Shown in pieces: positions 44,134 through 49,195 of a stretch of DNA of 49,195 nucleotides. The notes beneath the pieces are model-generated. The model was given only the letters and a program-made list of their open reading frames with translations, did not search any database and was not told the origin of the DNA. Within the stretch, counting starts at the first letter, position 1, and every line of letters begins with the position of its first letter. Source of the DNA: Phycisphaerae bacterium (lineage in GTDB: Bacteria > Planctomycetota > Phycisphaerae > UBA1845); the NCBI GenBank assembly GCA_029260115.1, contig JAJDDW010000049.1, positions 1 through 49,195 on the forward strand, in the 5' to 3' direction. The position numbers were made by a program, and so were the translations under genes.

Positions 44134-45069
44134 ATGGCTCCAGTCATATTCACCAACAACCTCACCAAACGCTATGGACGTTTCACCGCCCTGAGCGGCA
44201 TAAATCTCACCATCGAACCCGGTGTGGTCGGGTTATTAGGCCCCAACGGTGCCGGGAAAAGCACCTTGATTAACGTCCTACTAGGGCAATCGCCTATTAC
44301 CTCTGGCTCTGGCAAAGTGCTCGGATTTGACGTAGCAAGCCAGCAGCCCCGCATCCGCTCTCGCATCGGATACATGCCAGAAAATGACTGCCTCATCCCC
44401 GGCATGACCGGCACCGGATACGTCTGCTACACCGGACGACTCGTCGGTATGAACTTCGCAGACGCCATGCAACGAACCCACGAAGTGCTTGACTACGTCG
44501 GACTAAACGAAGCTCGTTACCGTCCCGCCCAACAATACTCCGCTGGCATGAAGCAGCAGCTCAAGCTGGCCCAAGCATTGGTCCACGACCCCGACCTGTT
44601 ACTTTTGGACGAGCCTACTAACGGTATGGACCCCGATGGCCGACGTTCCATGCTTGCGCTCATTGCCGACCTCGGAAAAGCTGGCATCAGCGTACTACTT
44701 TGCAGCCATTTATTACCCGACGTCGAACAGGTCTGCGAGCGGGTGGTCATCATGGGCGGCGGGCGATTACTAACCAGTGGCAACATCGCCGATATGCGCC
44801 GGCCACACGACACAAAATATACCGTCGACTACGCAGGAAATGCCGATGCTTTCTGCCTTCAACTTAGTCAACGAAACGTAGCGATTCATGACCGAAGCAA
44901 CGGCACGTTGCGAGTAGAATTGCCTCAAGCCAACCAACAAAATCTGATACTGTTGTCTGCCCAAGATGCCAACACAAAAATACGAGGCCTGCACCCCCAA
45001 CGCAGTACCCTCGAAGAGCGATTCATGGCTGCCATTCGTAGTCAGGATGACCGAGGTGCCCCCAAGTGA
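44134..45069 (+). CDS. ABC transporter ATP-binding protein (ABC-2 type)
   Basis: This 311-residue ATPase has Walker A GPNGAGKSTL (about 34-43), signature YSAGMKQQLKLAQAL, Walker B LLLLDEPTNGMDP and the switch His in LLCSHLLPDVE. The start is chosen at MAPVIFTNNLTKRYG, where ATPases of this class normally begin; the frame extends 18 codons up to GTG 44080, and neither start has a strong ribosome binding site. The C-terminal 90 residues are an accessory domain common in ABC-2 ATPases. It overlaps the permease gene by four bases (GTGA). Substrate unknown. Confidence 0.88.
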   Translation: MAPVIFTNNLTKRYGRFTALSGINLTIEPGVVGLLGPNGAGKSTLINVLLGQSPITSGSGKVLGFDVASQQPRIRSRIGYMPENDCLIPGMTGTGYVCYTGRLVGMNFADAMQRTHEVLDYVGLNEARYRPAQQYSAGMKQQLKLAQALVHDPDLLLLDEPTNGMDPDGRRSMLALIADLGKAGISVLLCSHLLPDVEQVCERVVIMGGGRLLTSGNIADMRRPHDTKYTVDYAGNADAFCLQLSQRNVAIHDRSNGTLRVELPQANQQNLILLSAQDANTKIRGLHPQRSTLEERFMAAIRSQDDRGAPK

Positions 45070-46067
45070 GCCAAGAAAACCATCAGTATCAGCGCTGGCC
45101 AGGTCGGCATAAACAACCTTCGCCCATCAGTGGCCTCATGGCCATCGTGGTCACTGGCGTACGATTGCAATATCACCGTCGCTTCATAAAACTGTTGCTC
45201 CTCGCCGGTCCCGCAAGCGTAATCGGCATATGCATCATGCTCTATGTGCTGTCGATGCTCGAATTGCTCGCTGGTCAGCCCCAAGCACGTGAATTATACG
45301 CCTTCGCTCGTACGTTTCTTGGCGTAGATCTTTCTGCCGTGTCTCAACTTGGTGAGTTGCGCGAAGTCATTTGGCAATCCGTATTTGCCTTCGCCATCCG
45401 AATCGAGCTTTTCGTCGTAATGATTATTGTCGCTCGCATAGGCCCAGGCCTCATTGCTAACGATATCAAATCTCATGCGTTGACAATCTACTTCGCTCAT
45501 CCCATCAACGCGAAAACGTACCTGATGGGAAAGTGGCTGGTAGCCGCTACATTTATCGCCTCGGTGACTCTACTACCCAACCTTCTCGCACTCATCCTTG
45601 GCAGCATGGTAACAAGCGGCTTACCCAGTATAGGTCAGACGTTGGCGCTAGGACTCAACATTATCATTGCGGCGTTGGGGGTTATGTTGATCGGTGGCAT
45701 GATTATGTTGGCCCTCTCATCCATAACTTCCGACTCACGTTATGTAACTGTGGGATGGTTGGCCGTGTGCCTGCTACCTGCCATGGCCCAGGCCATTGTT
45801 CTTGAAAACATCCCGACAGACCGAGTCACTGGCTGGCTGGGCAGTATCTCGTTAATGGATAATGCCGTGATGCTGACAGAAAAATTATTCAATCTGAGAG
45901 AAGCCTGGCAACAGTCTGGCATACCCCCCAAAGCGTTCGCCGATGCGCTTGCCCATCCGATTGATCCATTTTATCCCGCTATTGTACTAGGAAGCGTCAC
46001 GCTTGTTGCGAGTGCTTTTTGTTATCGTCGAATTTTGACTTTCGCAAAATCGGCTGCTTCCGCTTGA
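45066..46067 (+). CDS. ABC-2-type transporter permease
   Basis: This 333-residue membrane protein starts with GTG overlapping the ATPase stop. About six membrane helices are visible: LLLLAGPASVIGICIMLYVLSML, IELFVVMIIVARIGP, AATFIASVTLLPNLLALILG, NIIIAALGVMLIGGMIMLAL, YVTVGWLAVCLLPAM and YPAIVLGSVTLVASAF. SHALTIYFAHPINAKTYLMGKWL lies between helices 2 and 3 and matches the ABC-2 pattern of a loop that precedes an export helix. It forms a pair with the ATPase at 44134. Confidence 0.8.
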   Translation: MSQENHQYQRWPGRHKQPSPISGLMAIVVTGVRLQYHRRFIKLLLLAGPASVIGICIMLYVLSMLELLAGQPQARELYAFARTFLGVDLSAVSQLGELREVIWQSVFAFAIRIELFVVMIIVARIGPGLIANDIKSHALTIYFAHPINAKTYLMGKWLVAATFIASVTLLPNLLALILGSMVTSGLPSIGQTLALGLNIIIAALGVMLIGGMIMLALSSITSDSRYVTVGWLAVCLLPAMAQAIVLENIPTDRVTGWLGSISLMDNAVMLTEKLFNLREAWQQSGIPPKAFADALAHPIDPFYPAIVLGSVTLVASAFCYRRILTFAKSAASA

Positions 46068-46086
46068 ATGCCTGGATTGATTATCT

Positions 46087-47034
46087 ATGTCCATCATCAA
46101 ACTAGATGCTATTTCCAAGTGGTACGGCGAAGTCCTTGGGCTGAATAACTTAACCGTAACTATAGGCCACGGTATTACCGCGCTCGTTGGTCCCAATGGC
46201 GCAGGTAAGAGCACGCTGATGGGCCTAATCATGGGACAGATCAAACCCAGTAAGGGTGCTATTCAAGTTCTCTCTCAGCCACCCTGGAACAATCCGCATG
46301 TCCTAAGCCAAATCGGCTATTGCCCAGAGGGCGATCCTTTCTGGATGAACATCACTGGCCGATACTTCGTCCGCTTCTTAGCCGGACTCTCCGGAATGAA
46401 TCGTCGCGCTGCCAACCTCGCCGCCGACGAAGCCATTGAACGCACAGACATGACCCGCGACATGAACCGCCCCATCGGCACGTATTCCAAAGGCATGCGC
46501 CAACGTATCAAGATCGCGCAGGCCTTGGTTCATAAGCCCAAACTGCTCGTCCTGGATGAACCATTCACCGGGGCCGATCCCGTCGCCCGGTCGGAGTTAG
46601 CAACACTATTTAGAGGCCTAGCCGATCAAGTGGATATCCTTGTCTCTAGTCATGTGCTACACGAAGTGGAAGGTATGACCCAACAGATTCTCATGATTGC
46701 TAGAGGTCGATTGGTCGCCACAGGAGACTTACGTAGCCTACGACGTCAAATGCACCACCGACCGCACATCATTCGCGTGCGACTCGACCATCCACGAAAC
46801 TTGGCCTCAGCACTCTCAAGCTTAGATGCAGTATCTGGATTGCGTGTGCCATCGCCTGACACTCTGCTCGTCGAAACAACGCAGCCGGACATGGTGTACG
46901 ATCGAATACACAACTTGTTAATCGCTGGCAACATGAACGTCCGTGAAATCGCCCCAGCAGACGAAAATCTCGAAGCCGTATTTGGATACTTAACCGACAG
47001 AAACGGTGCGTCAGCCGACTCATCTGCTAACTAG
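46087..47034 (+). CDS. Second ABC transporter ATP-binding protein
   Basis: This 315-residue ATPase has Walker A GPNGAGKSTLMG, signature YSKGMRQRIKIAQAL, Walker B LLVLDEPFTGADP and switch His in LVSSHVLHEVE. It is related to the ATPase at 44134 but clearly diverged. It follows the first permease after 19 bp and precedes a second permease after 23 bp. The four genes form one operon, likely encoding two transporters or one with two different halves. Substrate unknown. Confidence 0.88.
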   Translation: MSIIKLDAISKWYGEVLGLNNLTVTIGHGITALVGPNGAGKSTLMGLIMGQIKPSKGAIQVLSQPPWNNPHVLSQIGYCPEGDPFWMNITGRYFVRFLAGLSGMNRRAANLAADEAIERTDMTRDMNRPIGTYSKGMRQRIKIAQALVHKPKLLVLDEPFTGADPVARSELATLFRGLADQVDILVSSHVLHEVEGMTQQILMIARGRLVATGDLRSLRRQMHHRPHIIRVRLDHPRNLASALSSLDAVSGLRVPSPDTLLVETTQPDMVYDRIHNLLIAGNMNVREIAPADENLEAVFGYLTDRNGASADSSAN

Positions 47035-47057
47035 AACCACACGACAAGGCCTATACC

Positions 47058-47873
47058 ATGCGAGCACTCTTTAACTTCACTATCCGCCAAACATTTTGCC
47101 AAAAAAAAATATGGTTCACACTACTCTTGTTAATTTTGCCTGTGGGATTGACCCTGCTACCCCGCATACTCAGCCCTACGCAGAGTGCCAACAAGATGTG
47201 GAATCATTATCACATACAAGTCAATTCTTTTATCTTCATGATGATCCTCCCGTTGATGTGCATGCTACACGGCAATGCGTTAATCGGTGCTGATGCCGAA
47301 AAAGGAACGCTGGCCTATCTCTTAACGCGAAAACTAAAGAGATCGAAAGTCTTGCTGGTCAAGTTTGCCGCCATGGTATTGTTACTCACTATAATGGTGT
47401 GCTTTGCGCTGCTCATCCAATATATCGCGACCTTCGCTGGTGTTAACGTAGAATCGTTGGGCAAACCTCATGGGCAAGTATGGCAGCCTTTCAGTGAGCT
47501 GCTAGCTTATCTGTTCGTCACTCCATTTGCAGTAGCGTCATACCTGAGCATTTTCGTGCTAATTAGTTTGGTCGCATCCAGACCATTAATGGCCTCCATC
47601 ATGTATGCCGTGATCGTGGAAATGTTTCTAGCCAATTTGCCCGTCGGCATTCACGTATACAGCATTACGCATCAGATACGCGCTGTAACCGTGAAATGGA
47701 TCCCCAACCTCAGCAGCCTTTATCAAGAATTCACTGAGATGCAAGACGAATTCATCGTCAACAACCATGGCGGCATTGGGGCATTGGGAGCCATCATATT
47801 AGTCTCGCTAGTGTTAAGTTGCCTTTTAGTATCAACGCGCGAATTAACCGTGACTAAAGTCGATAACGACTGA
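47058..47873 (+). CDS. Second ABC-2-type transporter permease
   Basis: This 271-residue membrane protein has about six helices: FTLLLLILPVGLTLL, FIFMMILPLMCMLHG, VKFAAMVLLLTIMVCFALLIQY, LLAYLFVTPFAVASYLSIFVLISL, LMASIMYAVIVEMFLANLP and GALGAIILVSLVLSCLLV. ADAEKGTLAYLLTRKLKRSKVLLVKF is the typical ABC-2 loop found in natB-like permeases. It ends the four-gene ABC operon. A 197-bp gap follows before the DUF1579 gene. Confidence 0.8.
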   Translation: MRALFNFTIRQTFCQKKIWFTLLLLILPVGLTLLPRILSPTQSANKMWNHYHIQVNSFIFMMILPLMCMLHGNALIGADAEKGTLAYLLTRKLKRSKVLLVKFAAMVLLLTIMVCFALLIQYIATFAGVNVESLGKPHGQVWQPFSELLAYLFVTPFAVASYLSIFVLISLVASRPLMASIMYAVIVEMFLANLPVGIHVYSITHQIRAVTVKWIPNLSSLYQEFTEMQDEFIVNNHGGIGALGAIILVSLVLSCLLVSTRELTVTKVDND

Positions 47874-48070
47874 GCACTTGGGTTTATCGAGGCCAGTATA
47901 TCGATCTAACGACGTTTTTTGCCCGTACATACAGGCATCATGTTTCATCAAATTGAGATGGGGAGACGATATGAGGGGATGCCCTCAATTGAATAGGGTA
48001 GCATGTACCGTAATAATGGCACCAGAGTTTCTTATAATGAACAACCCCCCGTTGAATCAGGAGATACGTT

Positions 48071-48706
48071 ATGCAGTCAAAGAAGTCTTGGATAGCTCTA
48101 ATCGCGATTGGTCTTTGTGCCGTGGCGACGAGCCGTGTCCTGTCCCAGGATACAGGCGGTAAGCCGCCAGCAGGCATGCCCGAAATGTCAGCCGAAGATA
48201 TGGCTCACATGCAGGAGTACATGAAGCTCATGCAGCCGGGCGAAGCCCACAAGCATTTACAAAAATTGGTAGGCACATGGGATACCACCACCAAAATGTG
48301 GATGGGCGGGCCTGGTTCACCACCTATGGAATCGACCGGAGTCTCTACCATCAAGTCCGTGCTCGGCGGAAACTGGTTTATGGAAGAGCACACCGGAACG
48401 ATGATGGGCATGCCCTACCTCGGCGTAGGCATGATGGGATATGACAACTATAAAAATCTCTATGTCAGCACGTGGTACTCCAACATGGGAACCGAGCTAT
48501 TACAAATGGCCGGTGCGCGCCATCCTAAGACCGGCGTGATCACCATGTACGGCAAAATGGACGAACCACCACTCAACGTCCATGGCCGAACCGTGAAATA
48601 TGTTTCGACGCCAGATGGCGACGACAAATTCACCTTCTCCATTATCGACCTGCACGCCGGCGATAATTACAAAGTGATAGAGCTTAGTTACACAAGAAGA
48701 AAATAA
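48071..48706 (+). CDS. DUF1579-like secreted protein
   Basis: This 211-residue protein has a signal peptide (KSWIALIAIGLCAVATSRVLSQ) and a Met-rich linker (MPEMSAEDMAHMQEYMKLM). The DUF1579 pattern follows: HKHLQKLVGTWDTTTKMWM, TKSVLGGNWFMEEHTGTMMG (read STIKSVLGGNWFMEEH), GVGMMGYDNYKNLYVSTWY and KYVSTPDGDDKFTF. These are lipocalin-like beta-barrel domains of unknown role. GGAGA lies upstream. A degenerate sigma-54-like sequence sits at 48016-48031 but lacks the -12 GC. It has its own terminator. Confidence 0.75.
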   Translation: MQSKKSWIALIAIGLCAVATSRVLSQDTGGKPPAGMPEMSAEDMAHMQEYMKLMQPGEAHKHLQKLVGTWDTTTKMWMGGPGSPPMESTGVSTIKSVLGGNWFMEEHTGTMMGMPYLGVGMMGYDNYKNLYVSTWYSNMGTELLQMAGARHPKTGVITMYGKMDEPPLNVHGRTVKYVSTPDGDDKFTFSIIDLHAGDNYKVIELSYTRRK

Positions 48707-48719
48707 GCCGGAACTATAG

Positions 48720-48747
48720 GGACACCCGTCACAAACGGCGGGTGTCC
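48720..48747 (+). terminator. Terminator hairpin after the DUF1579 gene
   Basis: GGACACCCG (48720-48728) and CGGGTGTCC (48739-48747) form a perfect 9-bp stem with a ten-base loop, followed by ATTCTTT. It lies 14 bases past the stop. Confidence 0.7.
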
Positions 48748-48783
48748 ATTCTTTGCCTACTTGCACAGGCAAAACTAACTCTA

Positions 48784-48852
48784 CGTCATACCCGCGAAGG
48801 CGGGTATCCAGACCAGTAAGGCACGGTCGTCCTTTCGCTTACTGGCGAAAGG
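48784..48852. repeat. REP-like pair of hairpins
   Basis: ATACCCGC (48788-48795) and GCGGGTAT (48800-48807) form a stem with loop GAAG, within the widespread intergenic pattern CGTCAT-ACCCGC...GCGGGT-ATCCAG. A second perfect stem, CCTTTCGC (48831-48838) with GCGAAAGG (48845-48852), follows closely. Such elements are dispersed in many genomes. The remaining DNA to the right edge (48853-49195) shows no gene. Confidence 0.5.
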
Positions 48853-49195
48853 TTGACCTGCCTAATACAACTGCGCCACATAAGGTTCCGAGGCTTCTGG
48901 AACGCCGTTCTCGGCAACGAAAACGCGGTTGGTTAGTGTTCGAATGACCTCCGAAGGACTAAGTGGCACTGTAGTACTAACCTAATAGACTAACTAGACA
49001 AATCTTCACGAATCTCCGCTCTATTATCTTCCTCACGGGCGTGAGATTCGTAGTGGTCTCTCAGTCGGCGTAGCATGGAGCCAGTTCGCCCCCACCGACT
49101 ACATACAATGTTAGCCCATCGTTCGAATATTTCTGCTTTTTTTCTCTCTTTGTTCCCGCCCTCGCTTGGCGCCCTCGTTGTAACACCCTCGCTAT

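Noticed and set aside
47951..47990. Competing hairpins (TGAGGG/CCCTCA and AATTGAG/CTCAATT) before the DUF1579 gene
   Set aside because: Looks switch-like, but there is no T tract, no sequestered ribosome binding site and no known riboswitch pattern.
48016..48031. Sigma-54-like sequence before the DUF1579 gene
   Set aside because: TGGCACC is good, but the -12 element is TTTC, so the essential GC is missing.

Overview
The window looks like chromosomal DNA of a planctomycete-type bacterium (Planctomycetota, possibly a Phycisphaerae-like lineage). This rests on dockerin-like EF-hand tails on secreted proteins, ECF sigma factors paired with Ser/Thr kinase-TPR proteins, retropepsin-like aspartic proteases, and System II (CcsBA) cytochrome c maturation. 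The taxonomic call is inference from gene style. No rRNA or tRNA gene, CRISPR array or intact insertion sequence was recognised.

Region 1 (1-5947): a partial secreted protein, a PadR regulator, a decayed reading frame, a perfect palindrome in front of two secreted aspartic proteases, two gene fragments, and a membrane-anchored TPR protein. Region 2 (5948-17793): a dockerin-tailed protein and a surface/fibre-like protein with 14 decapeptide repeats. Two convergent ECF sigma-Ser/Thr kinase-TPR modules follow, then a Gly-rich lipoprotein with a parallel beta-helix-type domain.

Region 3 (17794-43796) is the core: a 26 kb multiheme cytochrome locus with about 60 heme-attachment motifs in seven genes (56 CXXCH, four with longer spacing). 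It holds a fused ResB-CcsA maturation protein. A five-gene operon follows (NHL lipoprotein, 5-heme lipoprotein, predicted beta-barrel, NHL lipoprotein, 12-heme protein). Next are a monocistronic tetraheme cytochrome and a sensor kinase/NtrC-type regulator operon that also encodes a soluble ResB ectodomain and a 13-heme protein. The rest is a 5-heme protein, a frame-broken NHL-diheme gene, a dockerin-tailed protein, and a 1614-residue NHL-EF-hand-19-heme protein with OmcA/MtrC-like modules. The layout is what one expects of a trans-envelope or extracellular electron-transfer system.

The main discovery is that these transcription units carry sigma-54 (-24/-12) promoter sequences immediately upstream: ccsBA, the five-gene operon, the kinase/regulator operon, the NHL-diheme gene and the 19-heme gene, plus a weaker one before the tetraheme gene. 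A sigma-54 activator is encoded inside the locus. I infer a self-contained sigma-54 regulon for electron-transfer cytochromes and their maturation factor.

Region 4 (43797-49195): a strong terminator, two ABC-2-type ATPase/permease pairs in one operon, a DUF1579-like secreted protein with its own terminator, and a REP-like double hairpin.
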